From NCBI RefSeq assembly GCF_000012985.1, contig NC_007645.1:5354581-5418580 (forward strand): 64,000 nucleotides of DNA. The letters are read 5' to 3'. This DNA is from Hahella chejuensis KCTC 2396. GTDB lineage: Bacteria > Pseudomonadota > Gammaproteobacteria > Pseudomonadales > Oleiphilaceae. The position numbers were made by a program, and so were the translations under genes. How positions within the stretch are numbered: the first letter of the stretch is position 1; each line of letters begins with the position of its first letter. Positions 38,656-50,028 of the stretch are shown here, one piece after another. A model generated the notes under the pieces. It was not told the origin of the DNA, ran no database searches, and saw only the letters and a list, made by a program, of their open reading frames with translations.

Positions 38656-39213
38656 CTATACAGCCATCAGGTCTTTTTCTTTTTCTGCAAGAACGCGATC
38701 GACCTCAGCAATATACTTATCGGTCAGCTTCTGGATATCATCCAGTCCACGCTTCTCTTCGTCTTCGGAAATTTCTTTGTCTTTCAGCAGTGTTTTAATG
38801 TCTGCGTTCGCATCACGACGCAGATTGCGAATCGCTACTCTGGTGTTTTCCGCCTCGCCACGCGCCGTCTTCACCAGCTCCTTGCGAGTCTCTTCCGTCA
38901 ATGCGGGCATTGGCACCCGGATAACTGTGCCAGCGGTAGATGGGTTAAGCCCCAAGTCAGACTTCAGGATGGCCTTCTCAATTTGTGGCACCATGTTCTT
39001 TTCCCATGGCGTTACGCTCAGAGTTCTCGCGTCTTCTACCACTACATTGGCGATCTGAGTCAACGGCGTGTCAGTACCGTAGTATGAAACCATGACCGAT
39101 TCAAGAATCGCAGGGTTAGCCCGACCAGTCCGAATCTTAGCGAAGGCATGACCAAGCGCCTCCATGGACTTTTTCATTTTTTGTTCAGATTGTTTCTTAA
39201 TATCATTAATCAC
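38656..39213 (-). CDS. frr: Ribosome recycling factor
   Basis: 185 aa, full family length. [10 protein letters not shown]-type segment [21 protein letters not shown] and [24 protein letters not shown] are diagnostic. Splits post-termination ribosomes with EF-G. Four bases after pyrH. Confidence 0.98.
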   Translation of the reverse strand: MINDIKKQSEQKMKKSMEALGHAFAKIRTGRANPAILESVMVSYYGTDTPLTQIANVVVEDARTLSVTPWEKNMVPQIEKAILKSDLGLNPSTAGTVIRVPMPALTEETRKELVKTARGEAENTRVAIRNLRRDANADIKTLLKDKEISEDEEKRGLDDIQKLTDKYIAEVDRVLAEKEKDLMAV

Positions 39214-39217
39214 GGCT

Positions 39218-39952
39218 TTACCCTCGCTCTATCAATGTACCTTCTTCCATACCCACCACAATATTAATCAGTGCGCTGGCCTTATTCATATCAAATACCC
39301 GCACAGGCATACCGTGGTCGCGACACAAACAAATCGCAGTTAGATCCATGACTCCAAGCTTACGCTCGAGCACTTCATCATAGGTGAGTCGATCATATTT
39401 TACCGCATCCGCTACTTTCATAGGATCATCGGAGTATACGCCATCCACTTTGGTAGCCTTCAACACTACATCTGCGTCAATCTCAATGCCGCGCAGACAA
39501 GCAGCGGAATCGGTTGTGAAAAACGGGTTACCGGTACCGGCGCAAAAAATCACCACATCGCCTTCTTTCAGGTCGCGAATCGCACGGCGACGGTCATAAT
39601 GCTCAACAACGCCGCTCATAGGTATGGCGGACATAACGCGAGTTGCGATATTAGAGCGCTCAAGCGCGTCCCTCATCGCCAGCGCATTCATCACAGTCGC
39701 CAGCATCCCCATATGGTCGCCGGTCACTCTGTCCATACCTGCATCCTGCAACGCTTTACCGCGGAAAAGATTTCCTCCTCCGATAACTAGACCAACTTGC
39801 ACCCCTATACCAATCAACTGACCAATTTCCAACGCCATGCGATTGAGCACTTTCGGGTCTATTCCGAAATTCTCTTCTCCCATGAGCGCCTCACCTGAGA
39901 GTTTTAGCAGTACACGCTTATATTTGGGTTGAGTTTGAGCAGACGGGGGCAT
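39218..39952 (-). CDS. pyrH: UMP kinase
   Basis: 244 aa from the ATG at 39952; an in-frame extension of 22 codons upstream is not family-like, and AGGTG stands nine bases before this [43 protein letters not shown] and the C-terminal GMEEGTLI are conserved. Hexameric kinase forming UDP in pyrimidine synthesis. Confidence 0.97.
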   Translation of the reverse strand: MPPSAQTQPKYKRVLLKLSGEALMGEENFGIDPKVLNRMALEIGQLIGIGVQVGLVIGGGNLFRGKALQDAGMDRVTGDHMGMLATVMNALAMRDALERSNIATRVMSAIPMSGVVEHYDRRRAIRDLKEGDVVIFCAGTGNPFFTTDSAACLRGIEIDADVVLKATKVDGVYSDDPMKVADAVKYDRLTYDEVLERKLGVMDLTAICLCRDHGMPVRVFDMNKASALINIVVGMEEGTLIERG

Positions 39953-40032
39953 ATGTAGTTTCACCTGTGTTGCACGCTTGCTTGGCAAGTTGAAGAGATG
40001 CTGAGAGGCTGTTTGCAACCTCCGGATACTAA

Positions 40033-40066
40033 TGTGGCGAGAGCAGAGTATACCGCTCTCGCCACA
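40033..40066 (-). terminator. Perfect 12-bp stem-loop between tsf and pyrH
   Basis: TGTGGCGAGAGC (40033-40044) and GCTCTCGCCACA (40055-40066) pair fully around a 10-nt loop, 21 bp after the tsf stop. On the minus strand no T-run follows, so it is more likely an attenuator, RNase site or mRNA-stabilising stem than a full terminator. Confidence 0.6.
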
Positions 40067-40087
40067 AATTCATACAAAAAGAAGTAA

Positions 40088-40948
40088 TTAGCCTTTCAGC
40101 TGCGCAGCAACTTCTGCAGCGAAATCCACTTCTTCTTTTTCAATACCTTCACCAACTTCGTAGCGCACCATAGCTACTACTTGAGCGCCCGCTTTCTTCA
40201 CCAGATCGCCAACTTTAACGTCAGGATCTTTAACGAAAGCCTGCTCCAGCAAGCTGATTTCCGCCAGGAATTTGTTGATGCGACCATCAACCATTTTGTC
40301 GACGATCTCTGCAGGCTTACCGCTTTGATCAGCTTGCGCCTTATAAATTTCACGCTCTTTAGCGATCACTTCATCACTAACATCATCGCGAGAAACGAAC
40401 TGAGGATTAACCGCTGCAATGTGCATTGCGATGTCTTTCGCCAGCTCTGCGTTGCCGCCATTCAAAGCAACCAAAACGGCAATACGATTGTTGCCGTGAA
40501 CATAAGCGCCAACCACATCGGAAGACAACATAGAAGCACGACGAACATTGATGTTCTCACCAATTTTCTGAACCAGAGCTTGGCGCTTTTCTTCCAGACC
40601 AGATTCCATCAGAGCCGCTACGTCAGCGGACTTTTTGTCAAAGGCCGCGCCAACGACGTCGCCAACAAAGCCCAGGAAATTCTCGTCGCGAGCAACGAAA
40701 TCAGTTTCGCTATTCACTTCAACAACTACTGCGTAGCTGTTGTCATCACTGACTTTAACTGCAACAACGCCATCCGCAGATACGCGACCCGCTTTCTTGG
40801 CCGCCTTCATGCCGCTGCTCTTACGAAGATCTTCAATCGCTTTTTCGATATCGCCTTCCGCCTCAACAAGCGCCTTCTTGCACTCCATCATGCCCAGACC
40901 GGTGCGCTCGCGCAGTTCTTTTACCATGGATGCTGAAATAGCCGCCAT
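40088..40948 (-). CDS. tsf: Elongation factor Ts
   Basis: 286 aa. The N-terminal UBA-like module [19 protein letters not shown] and the core [12 protein letters not shown] are diagnostic. Nucleotide-exchange factor for EF-Tu. Co-transcribed with rpsB through a terminator-like hairpin in the gap. Confidence 0.98.
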   Translation of the reverse strand: MAAISASMVKELRERTGLGMMECKKALVEAEGDIEKAIEDLRKSSGMKAAKKAGRVSADGVVAVKVSDDNSYAVVVEVNSETDFVARDENFLGFVGDVVGAAFDKKSADVAALMESGLEEKRQALVQKIGENINVRRASMLSSDVVGAYVHGNNRIAVLVALNGGNAELAKDIAMHIAAVNPQFVSRDDVSDEVIAKEREIYKAQADQSGKPAEIVDKMVDGRINKFLAEISLLEQAFVKDPDVKVGDLVKKAGAQVVAMVRYEVGEGIEKEEVDFAAEVAAQLKG

Positions 40949-40983
40949 TTTTTAATCCTCACTTGTCAGGTTCAGAAAAATTG

Positions 40984-41012
40984 AAAAAAAAGGGGAGATC
41001 GTCCCCTTTTTG
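40984..41012 (-). terminator. Terminator/attenuator between rpsB and tsf
   Basis: AAAAAGGGGA and TCCCCTTTTT arms around GATCG (about 40987-41011), with A- and T-runs. Placed 22 bp after the rpsB stop. A partial terminator here would let rpsB be transcribed in excess of tsf, as is known for this operon in E. coli. Confidence 0.8.
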
Positions 41013-41032
41013 ATCATTCTATATGCCTAAGA

Positions 41033-41794
41033 TTACTCTGACTTTTCGGCAGCTTCTTCGGCGGAAGCAGCTGCTTCGTTAACTTCTACAAACTCATCGC
41101 CATTACCCGCCGCAGAGGACAGACCGTGCAGGCAAGAGTCGGCGACAGCCTTGGCGTACACTTGGATAGCGCGGATAGCGTCATCATTGCCAGGAATAAC
41201 ATAGTCAACGCCATCTGGATCGCTATTGGTGTCAACCACGCCAATAACAGGAATACCCAGCTTGTTGGCTTCTTTGATAGCGATACGCTCATGATCAACA
41301 TCAATTACGAACAGCGCGTCAGGCAGACCGCCCATATCTTTGATGCCGCCAATGCTTCTCTCAAGCTTGTCCATCTCACGATTCAGCATCAACACTTCTT
41401 TTTTGGTCAGCTTGTCGAAAGTTCCGTCCTGGCTTTGAGTTTCCAGGTCACGGTAGCGACGGATAGATTGACGGATAGTCTTGTAGTTAGTCAGCATACC
41501 GCCCAACCAGCGATGGTTGACATATGGCATGTTTGCGCGATCAGCTTCCTCTTTGATGATTTTGCCAGCCGCACGCTTGGTGCCTACGAAAAGAATTTTG
41601 TTTTTCTTTTCAGCCAGATTGGAAACAAATCGCAGGGCATCATTCAGAGCAGGTACAGTGTGCTCCAAGTTGATGATATGAATCTTGTTGCGCGCACCGA
41701 AGATGTACTTGCGCATTTTGGGGTTCCAGAAACGAGTCTGGTGACCGAAGTGAACGCCTGCCTTCAGCAGGTCTCTCATTGAAACTTCTGACAT
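41033..41794 (-). CDS. rpsB: 30S ribosomal protein S2
   Basis: 253 aa. [50 protein letters not shown] and [18 protein letters not shown] are universal S2 segments; the Ala/Glu-rich tail is variable. First gene of the superoperon, with a long leader (41795-41960). Confidence 0.98.
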   Translation of the reverse strand: MSEVSMRDLLKAGVHFGHQTRFWNPKMRKYIFGARNKIHIINLEHTVPALNDALRFVSNLAEKKNKILFVGTKRAAGKIIKEEADRANMPYVNHRWLGGMLTNYKTIRQSIRRYRDLETQSQDGTFDKLTKKEVLMLNREMDKLERSIGGIKDMGGLPDALFVIDVDHERIAIKEANKLGIPVIGVVDTNSDPDGVDYVIPGNDDAIRAIQVYAKAVADSCLHGLSSAAGNGDEFVEVNEAAASAEEAAEKSE

Positions 41795-41960
41795 AACTTA
41801 TACTCTTTAATGTGTTTGGGTTTAACCTCCATGCATCCCATGCTCCAACCGCATTTGAGCGGCACCCGAAACATGTGTCGACGCATGTGTGTTTTTTATG
41901 GTTTCAATGCCCCTGAATTCGGGATGCATTTCAATCCGGCGCGCTTTATACCACAAACAC
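41795..41960 (-). promoter_or_regulatory. rpsB promoter and structured leader
   Basis: On the minus strand a TATAAA -10 (complement 41945-41950) is followed at once by the GC-rich discriminator GCGCGCC, typical of stringently controlled ribosomal promoters; TTTAAA stands 17 bp upstream. The leader has a 9-nt long-range pair, ATGCATCCC (plus 41831-41839) with GGGATGCAT (plus 41921-41929). It encloses a near-palindrome (41871-41888) and a small CCGC/GCGG hairpin. In E. coli S2 represses rpsB-tsf through its leader; this layout would fit, by inference. Confidence 0.65.
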
Positions 41961-42158
41961 CCATTTTTTTAAAGACCAAAATCACGCTACGCCGCTGCAA
42001 TATGAAGCGCCAAACGACTCAATTACGCACAAAAGCGATAGCCTAGCAAAGAACTCGGATTTTTAATCACCCCATGAACCAGTTACAATACGGCAGCGTT
42101 TACAATCAACAGAATCACACTTTGCCCTTGCAGGCAGCTGGAACCCTCAGAAGCGAGC

Positions 42159-42929
42159 ATGAAAGTTACCATCAAAACCCCTGAAGAAATCGAAAAAATG
42201 CGCGTCGCCGGCCGCCTCGCGGCTGAAGTGCTTGAAATGATTGAAGAGCATGTGAAGCCTGGAGTCACTACTGGCGAGCTGGATGAAATTTGTCATAAAT
42301 ACATTACCGAAGTTCAACAGGCCATACCTGCTCCACTGAACTACAAGGGGTTTCCCAAATCCATCTGCACCTCAGTCAATCATGTTATTTGCCACGGAAT
42401 CCCCAGTGACAAGAAAGTACTGAAAAGCGGCGACACCGTTAATATAGATATCACCGTAATTAAAGATGGTTATCATGGCGACACCAGCAAAATGTTTTTT
42501 GTCGGCAAGCCCACTATTGCCGCAGAGAGACTGGTCCGCGTCACCCAAGAGTGTCTTTACAAGGGCATCGAGCTGGTCAAGCCTGGCGTTCGTCTTGGCG
42601 ACATCGGCCATGTAATCCAGCAATATGCAGAAAGCCAGCACTATTCCGTCGTGAGAGAATACTGCGGCCATGGCATCGGCGCCGTGTTTCACGAGGAGCC
42701 GCAGGTTATGCACTACGGAACGCCTGGAACAGGCATGATCATCAAAGAAGGTATGACCTTCACCATCGAACCAATGATCAACCAGGGCAAACGCCACTGT
42801 AAACTGCTTCCCGACGGCTGGACAGTCGTCACCAAGGACCATAAGCTTTCCGCTCAGTGGGAGCACACCATCCTGGTGACCGCAGATGGATACGAAGTAC
42901 TTACCAAGCGTAGCGAAGAGTCTTTCTAG
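42159..42929 (+). CDS. map: Methionine aminopeptidase type I
   Basis: 256 aa. Metal ligands in VNIDITVIKDGYHGDTS, GHGIGAVFHEEP, FTIEPMINQG and QWEHTILV; substrate His in VICHGIPS. Removes initiator Met. Divergent from rpsB across a 364-bp region, a conserved arrangement. The remaining part of that region (41961-42158) shows nothing further definable. Confidence 0.98.
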   Translation: MKVTIKTPEEIEKMRVAGRLAAEVLEMIEEHVKPGVTTGELDEICHKYITEVQQAIPAPLNYKGFPKSICTSVNHVICHGIPSDKKVLKSGDTVNIDITVIKDGYHGDTSKMFFVGKPTIAAERLVRVTQECLYKGIELVKPGVRLGDIGHVIQQYAESQHYSVVREYCGHGIGAVFHEEPQVMHYGTPGTGMIIKEGMTFTIEPMINQGKRHCKLLPDGWTVVTKDHKLSAQWEHTILVTADGYEVLTKRSEESF

Positions 42930-42945
42930 TCAATAAATCCGGTTT

Positions 42946-45666
42946 ATGACTGAACAAAGCGACCAGGCATTAACGGAAGCGCCGTCAATCAGGCTTGATC
43001 AGCGTCTTATATTTGACGCCAACGCCTACGCCACGCTTCTAAAGGAAGGAAAGCCCGCCCTGGGCTTTCTGAAGCAATCACTACAGTGCGCCACCGAGCG
43101 ACTGCACGAACAGTTCAAGTCCGGGGCCCCGATCAGAGAATTGGTTGCCGGCCGGGCCGCTTACATTGACCAAGTGCTCAAAGCCTTATGGCTGGGGGCA
43201 AACTGGTCTGATCCACATAAAATATGCCTTCTTGCAGTAGGCGGCTACGGGCGCAATGAACTCCTGCCCCATTCAGACATTGATTTACTGATTCTCCTTG
43301 ATGACGACGCCGACATCGCCGAATTCGGCCCGGCGATTGAGGGGTTCATTACCCTTCTGTGGGATCTCAACCTCGACATTGGCCATAGCGTTCGTACAGT
43401 CTCAGAGTCGATAGCCAAAGCGGCCACGGATATCACTATCGCCACCAACCTGCTGGAAACCCGCACTCTTGCGGGCGCGCCAGAGCTTCGCAACCAGCTC
43501 AGTCGTCGCGCCTACTCAGACGAGTCCTGGACAGACCAACGCTTTTTCAGCGCCAAACGTGACGAACAGCTGGAAAGGCATCAGAAGTATGGCGACACCG
43601 AATACAATCTTGAACCCAACATCAAGACCTCTCCAGGCACTCTGCGCGACATTCAGACCATTGGCTGGATCACCAAACGCCATTTCTGCAATGAAAACAG
43701 TGACAGCGAAACGGCTTACGATTTCCTGACCGCTGATGAATACAATACTTTGCGCGAAGGCGAGGCCTACCTGTGGCGCCTAAGATACGGCCTGCAAATG
43801 CTGGCGGGACGCAACGAGAACAGATTGCTTTTCGACCACCAACGCTCACTGGCCAATCTACTGGGCTATGTCGACCGTGAAGAAGGTCTCGGCGTCGAGC
43901 AGATGATGCAGGAGTATTACCGCTACGCCATGGCGCTAGGCGAGCTTAACGACGTGGTATTGCAATACTTTGACGAAATTATCCTGCATGCGGACGATGA
44001 AGAGGTCATCGTGCCGCTCAACAGGCGCTTCCATATCCGCAACGACTATATTGAAGCCATTAACAACCAGACGTTCGCGTACCAGCCTTTCGCACTGGTG
44101 GAAGTTTTTCTGCTGATGGCGCAAAGCCCCCAGGTCAGAGGTATTCGCGCCAACACCATACGGGCAATCAGAGCGCACCGACACCTTATAGACGATAAAT
44201 TCCGCAGCGATTTGGCCAACACTTCTCTATTTATGGAGATTCTAAAAACGCCTCACGCCCTGCACCGCACCCTCTCATCCATGAAACGCTATGGCGTACT
44301 AGGCAAATATCTTCCAGAATTTGGCCGCATTGTCGGCAAGATGCAGCACGACTTATTTCATATTTACACCGTGGATGCGCACACCATTCATGTTATTCGC
44401 AACATGATCCGCCTGCGCAATCCTGAGAGCGTCAAAGATTATCCATTGGCGACCCGGTTGGTGTATCGACTCCCCAAACTTGAGCTTTTATATATCGCCG
44501 GCATCTATCACGACATAGCCAAGGGACGTGGCGGCGACCACTCGGAACTGGGCGCAGAGGACGTCGAAGCCTTCTGTAAGAGACACCATCTCAGCCAGCG
44601 GGATACCAGTTTGGTAGCCTGGCTGGTGCGCAACCACTTACTGATGTCGATGACAGCGCAGCGTAAAGATCCATCAGACCCCGAAGTGATTCATGAGTTC
44701 GCCAGCAAGATAGACTCGCAAATCCATTTGGATTATCTCTACACCCTTACTGTATGCGATATCAGCGCCACCAACCCCAAACTATGGAACACTTGGCGCG
44801 CAGCGCTCTTACGACAGCTCTACAGCGAAACCAAACGGGCAATCCGCCGCGGCCTGGATACTCCGCCCGACCGTAGTCAGTGGGTTGCGGATACTCAGGC
44901 TGAGGCGCGTGAAATACTACACTCGCAGGATTTTAGCGACGACAAAATCGACGCCATCTGGAGCGCCCTGGAAGAAGAATACTTTCTGCAGGACTCCACA
45001 GGCGAAATTGCATGGCAGACCGCAGCCATCATCCGTCACGGCGACTCCATTGAGCCGCTAGTATTAATTCGCGACGCCAAAGGCGGCGAAGCGGAAGGCT
45101 TCATGCAAGTCATGGTGTATCAGCGCGCCCGCGACGACTTATTCGCCGCCACGACAGCCACGCTGGAGCAACTGCGCTTAAACATTGCCGAGGCCCGCAT
45201 CAACTGCGCCACCGACAGATTCAGTCTTGGCTCATTTGTTGTCAGCAGCGCCGACGCGGAGATGAGCGGAACCGTCAGCAAAAAGCAGATCTCTCAGCGC
45301 TTAGAGAGAGAACTAAGCAATCCGGAACACTACCCTAATGTCATCAAGCGGCGCACTCCCAGGCAGTTGAAGCATTTTTACTTTCCAACCGAAGTCACCT
45401 TCAGCAATGACACCGTCAACCAACGCACAGTTATGGAAATTATCACTCCAGACCGTCCAGGCCTGCTCGCCCGCATTGGCAGCATCCTGCTGGAGCATGA
45501 GGTGGAGCTGGTCACAGCCCGCATTGCAACGCTTGGTGAACGGGTAGAAGACGTTTTCGTTCTGACAGATGTTGATGGGGCCCCCTTGAGCGACCCCGAG
45601 CTATGCCGGACATTGCGCGACGATATCTGCGGACAATTAGATCAACAGAACAGCAAAGAACTATAG
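42946..45666 (+). CDS. glnD: PII uridylyltransferase/uridylyl-removing enzyme
   Basis: 906 aa nitrogen sensor. Nucleotidyltransferase domain with GGYGRNELLPHSDIDLL (99-115), a helical middle, an HD domain (HDIAKGRGGDHSELG, about 522-536) that removes UMP, and two C-terminal ACT domains (the second at about 830-900, TPDRPGLLARIGSILLEHEVELV) that bind glutamine. Follows map by 16 bp. Confidence 0.97.
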   Translation: MTEQSDQALTEAPSIRLDQRLIFDANAYATLLKEGKPALGFLKQSLQCATERLHEQFKSGAPIRELVAGRAAYIDQVLKALWLGANWSDPHKICLLAVGGYGRNELLPHSDIDLLILLDDDADIAEFGPAIEGFITLLWDLNLDIGHSVRTVSESIAKAATDITIATNLLETRTLAGAPELRNQLSRRAYSDESWTDQRFFSAKRDEQLERHQKYGDTEYNLEPNIKTSPGTLRDIQTIGWITKRHFCNENSDSETAYDFLTADEYNTLREGEAYLWRLRYGLQMLAGRNENRLLFDHQRSLANLLGYVDREEGLGVEQMMQEYYRYAMALGELNDVVLQYFDEIILHADDEEVIVPLNRRFHIRNDYIEAINNQTFAYQPFALVEVFLLMAQSPQVRGIRANTIRAIRAHRHLIDDKFRSDLANTSLFMEILKTPHALHRTLSSMKRYGVLGKYLPEFGRIVGKMQHDLFHIYTVDAHTIHVIRNMIRLRNPESVKDYPLATRLVYRLPKLELLYIAGIYHDIAKGRGGDHSELGAEDVEAFCKRHHLSQRDTSLVAWLVRNHLLMSMTAQRKDPSDPEVIHEFASKIDSQIHLDYLYTLTVCDISATNPKLWNTWRAALLRQLYSETKRAIRRGLDTPPDRSQWVADTQAEAREILHSQDFSDDKIDAIWSALEEEYFLQDSTGEIAWQTAAIIRHGDSIEPLVLIRDAKGGEAEGFMQVMVYQRARDDLFAATTATLEQLRLNIAEARINCATDRFSLGSFVVSSADAEMSGTVSKKQISQRLERELSNPEHYPNVIKRRTPRQLKHFYFPTEVTFSNDTVNQRTVMEIITPDRPGLLARIGSILLEHEVELVTARIATLGERVEDVFVLTDVDGAPLSDPELCRTLRDDICGQLDQQNSKEL

Positions 45667-45712
45667 TCGCCAGACCACCATCGGCGACAGGCTCTGGAGT
45701 AACGACAAAGAT

Positions 45713-46906
45713 ATGAACCCTAACCTATCTCGTCTACAGCCGTATCCTTTTGAAAAACTGGCGCAGCTGAAACAGTCCGCTCATCCGCCAGAACATCTGC
45801 CTCACATAGCGCTTTCCATCGGCGAACCCAAGCATGCGCCACCAGAGTTCGCCCTGGAAGTGCTGCGGAATAATATGAGCGCGCTTTCACGCTATCCCAC
45901 GACCAAGGGAGAGCCTGAGCTTCGTCAGGCCATCGTCAGATGGCTGGAGAAGCGCTTCAATCTGGCGGGAGGGGTAGACCCGGAATCTCAAGTCTTGCCG
46001 GTCAATGGCACCCGAGAAGCCCTGTTCGCCTTTGCGCAGGCGGTTATCGCTCCCACTCAGGACGCCCTTGTCGTCAGCCCGAATCCCTTCTACCAGATAT
46101 ATGAAGGCGCCGCTTACTTGGCGGGAGCTGAGCCTTATTTTTTGCCTTGCGACGCTGGCAATGGCTTCATCCCTGATTTTGACTCCGTCCCAAACTCCAT
46201 TTGGCGACGCTGTCAGCTTCTGTTTCTTTGCACCCCGGGCAACCCAACGGGTCGCGTCATCCCCGCCGAGATACTAAAGAAACTGATCGCTCTGGCTGAT
46301 GAGCACAGTTTCATTATTGCTTCGGACGAATGTTATTCGGAGATATATTTCGATGAGTCCGCAGCCCCCATTGGGTTACTGGAAGCCTGCGCCGAGTTGG
46401 GCCGACATGACTATCGCCGCTGTGTTGTATTTCACAGTCTGTCAAAACGCTCAAACGTTCCGGGTTTAAGATCAGGTTTCGTGGCAGGCGATGCGAACAT
46501 ACTGCGAGAGTTTCTTCGCTATCGCACTTACCATGGCTGCTCAATGCCCATCCCGACGCAACTCGCCTCCATCGCACTCTGGGGAGATGAAGAACATGTG
46601 CGACAAAATCGCGCCCAGTATGTGAGGAAGTTTCGCAGCTTTAAGGAGATACTTGCTCCCTGCTGGCCTCTTGAGGCGCCCGACGCCGCATTTTATTTCT
46701 GGGCTCAAACGCCAATCCCTGACGACGCGTTTGCACAACGCCTTTACGCAGAGAAAAACCTCACCGTTTTGCCCGGACGTTTCTTAGGGCGAGAACAGCA
46801 GGACGTCAATCCCGGGGCGGGACGCGTCCGTATGGCGCTGGTCGCCTCAGTAGAGGAGTGCATTGAGGCCGCCCATCGCATCAAATCATTTATAGAGTCA
46901 CTGTGA
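45713..46906 (+). CDS. dapC: Succinyldiaminopimelate aminotransferase
   Basis: 397 aa fold-type I PLP enzyme. The Schiff-base Lys is in HSLSKRSNVPGLRSGF (about residue 245); NPFYQIYEGAA and CTPGNPTGRVI are conserved. Makes N-succinyl-LL-diaminopimelate for lysine and peptidoglycan. The neighbours dapD and dapE encode steps before and after it. Confidence 0.93.
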   Translation: MNPNLSRLQPYPFEKLAQLKQSAHPPEHLPHIALSIGEPKHAPPEFALEVLRNNMSALSRYPTTKGEPELRQAIVRWLEKRFNLAGGVDPESQVLPVNGTREALFAFAQAVIAPTQDALVVSPNPFYQIYEGAAYLAGAEPYFLPCDAGNGFIPDFDSVPNSIWRRCQLLFLCTPGNPTGRVIPAEILKKLIALADEHSFIIASDECYSEIYFDESAAPIGLLEACAELGRHDYRRCVVFHSLSKRSNVPGLRSGFVAGDANILREFLRYRTYHGCSMPIPTQLASIALWGDEEHVRQNRAQYVRKFRSFKEILAPCWPLEAPDAAFYFWAQTPIPDDAFAQRLYAEKNLTVLPGRFLGREQQDVNPGAGRVRMALVASVEECIEAAHRIKSFIESL

Positions 46907-46971
46907 ACAGCTCATTACGAGCGCGTAACTTCATACCGGAACAACTGTAAAGCAACAGGTAAAATAAACCA

Positions 46972-47322
46972 ATGAGTTTGAAAGTGTACGGAATCAGCAA
47001 CTGCGACACCGTAAAAAAAGCCCGAAAGTGGTTGGAAGCCAATAATATTGAATATACTTTTCACGACTTTAAAAAATCTGGCGTCCCCCAGAGCAATCTG
47101 GAAGCCTGGCTTAACGCACTAGGCGTGGAAACGTTAGTCAATAAAAGGGGAACAACCTGGCGCAAACTCTCGGACTCAGATAAGGCTGATATAGAATCAG
47201 GGGCCAAGACACAAGAATTACTATCGGAACACAGCTCCGTTATCAAGCGCCCGGTGATCGAGACGCCGTCAGGAGAAGTCATCACAGGTTTTACTCCATC
47301 TCAGCTGGAGAAATACGCCTGA
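46972..47322 (+). CDS. ArsC-family reductase-like protein (YffB type)
   Basis: 116 aa thioredoxin-fold protein. YGISNCDTVKKARKWLE contains the single Cys of the ArsC/Spx/YffB group. KRGTTWRKL and the C-terminal IKRPVIETPSGEVITGF match YffB. Genuine arsenate reduction is doubtful; a glutathione-dependent thiol reductase has been suggested for relatives. Sits between dapC and dapD, as in pseudomonads. Confidence 0.9.
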   Translation: MSLKVYGISNCDTVKKARKWLEANNIEYTFHDFKKSGVPQSNLEAWLNALGVETLVNKRGTTWRKLSDSDKADIESGAKTQELLSEHSSVIKRPVIETPSGEVITGFTPSQLEKYA

Positions 47323-47396
47323 ACGAATCGCAGTCTCCCGACACCGGAGCGACAGACATTCCAAGACATTAAACACTAAGCAAAGAAGGTACTATC

Positions 47397-48422
47397 ATGT
47401 TGGCATTTGGCATTGGCGTAGGCGCCAAGAACAGCAAAGGAGACTGGCTTGAAACCTATTTCGCCGCCCCTTTGTGGAACCCCGCAGCAGAAGTAAAAGA
47501 GCTGTTGAAGGATTCATTGGGCTACGCCGGCGGCAACCAGACACTGGAGCTTGACGCTCAAAAGCTGGAGGCTCTGGCCATCGCGTTCGAGAAAGCGAGC
47601 CTGCCCGCACAAGCGCAAACAGCCAAGGCATTACGTGACTCAAAACGCCCAACGGTGGCCGTCATTATTGAAGCAGACGATAAAGCCTCTTCCACACCCG
47701 AAGTTTACTTAAAGTTGCAGCTGATATCCCATCGCTTTGTGAAACCTCACGGGATTAATCTGGAAGGCATTTTCGCACTACTTCCCAATGTTGCCTGGAC
47801 ATCACAAGGCGCCATAGACATTGATGAACTCTCATCACGTCAACTGACCGCTCGCGCCAATGGCGAAACCCTGCGCATATTTTCCGTGGACAAATTCCCG
47901 CAGATGACTGATTACGTAGTCCCCAAAGGCGTGCGCATCGCCGATACAGCCCGAGTCAGGCTCGGCGCTTATGTCGGTGAAGGCACCACTATCATGCACG
48001 AAGGCTTCGTCAACTTTAACGCTGGCACCGAAGGCGCATCCATGATTGAAGGCCGCATTTCCGCAGGCGTGATGATCGGAGAAGGCTCAGATCTTGGCGG
48101 CGGCTGCTCCACCATGGGCACACTGTCCGGCGGCGGAGCTATTATCATCTCCGTCGGCAAGAACTCGCTGATTGGCGCCAATGCGGGTATAGGCATCCCC
48201 TTGGGCGACCGCTGCAAAGTTGAAGCAGGCCTGTACATCACCGCCGGCTCCAAAGTGGCGGTAATGGACGACAAAGGCGAAGTGGCAAAAGTCGTCAAGG
48301 CCCGTGAGCTGGCCGGCCAGAACGACCTCTTGTTCCGCCGTAACTCTGAAACGGGCAGAATTGAAGTCGTCACCAACAAAACGGCGATCCAGTTGAACGA
48401 AGCGTTGCACGCCAATAACTGA
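47397..48422 (+). CDS. dapD: Tetrahydrodipicolinate N-succinyltransferase
   Basis: 341 aa, the longer Pseudomonas-type DapD. N-terminal alpha/beta part and a left-handed beta-helix (about 185-290: VRLGAYVGEGTTIMHEGFVN, GRISAGVMIGEGSDLGGGCS). Succinylates tetrahydrodipicolinate in lysine/DAP synthesis. Starts at ATG 47397, 74 bp after the ArsC-like gene. Confidence 0.95.
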   Translation: MLAFGIGVGAKNSKGDWLETYFAAPLWNPAAEVKELLKDSLGYAGGNQTLELDAQKLEALAIAFEKASLPAQAQTAKALRDSKRPTVAVIIEADDKASSTPEVYLKLQLISHRFVKPHGINLEGIFALLPNVAWTSQGAIDIDELSSRQLTARANGETLRIFSVDKFPQMTDYVVPKGVRIADTARVRLGAYVGEGTTIMHEGFVNFNAGTEGASMIEGRISAGVMIGEGSDLGGGCSTMGTLSGGGAIIISVGKNSLIGANAGIGIPLGDRCKVEAGLYITAGSKVAVMDDKGEVAKVVKARELAGQNDLLFRRNSETGRIEVVTNKTAIQLNEALHANN

Positions 48423-49691
<1,269 letters not shown>

Positions 49692-49722
49692 ACTCGATAA
49701 TTAGCAGGCCGGAGCCGAGCCT

Positions 49723-50025
49723 ATGCCTCCGTCATACCCCAGCTTCATGAAGCGACTAATGCAGCTATTGCGAAAGCGGGATTACGATCAGGCGCGCGCA
49801 TTTCAGTGTTTTCTGTGTGGAGGCGTCACGGCAATCAGCGCCATGGCGACGCTTGTGATATCCAATGCGACGCACTCCGCCACACTGGCTCAGGACCTGC
49901 TCAACCTGATCGCGCTTGCGCTCCTTATTATTGGCCTGGTAATGGCGGCGTATGGCTATATTCGCTTACTTATTATACGTTTATCCAATTTCGCCAATGA
50001 CAATGGCAACCGGAAAGAGTCCTGA
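49723..50025 (+). CDS. Small two-helix membrane protein, hypothetical
   Basis: 100 aa; helices at about 33-49 and 58-82, a basic N-terminus (MKRLMQLLRKRDYDQARAF) and a polar tail. GGAG eight bases before the ATG supports it. It follows dapE by 31 bp and precedes the next gene by 3 bp. No family recognised. Confidence 0.65.
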   Translation: MPPSYPSFMKRLMQLLRKRDYDQARAFQCFLCGGVTAISAMATLVISNATHSATLAQDLLNLIALALLIIGLVMAAYGYIRLLIIRLSNFANDNGNRKES

Positions 50026-50028
50026 TAT

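Noticed and set aside
38266-39087. 273-codon open frame opposite uppS and frr
   Set aside because: Antisense to two certain genes; low-complexity His/Phe/Arg composition typical of shadow frames.
40181-40936. 251-codon open frame opposite tsf
   Set aside because: Entirely antisense to tsf; no sensible domain.
41126-41782. 218-codon open frame opposite rpsB
   Set aside because: Entirely antisense to rpsB; no start signal or recognisable product.
46972-47322. Arsenate resistance gene
   Set aside because: The protein is of the YffB/Spx-like branch within a lysine biosynthesis context and no ars genes are near.
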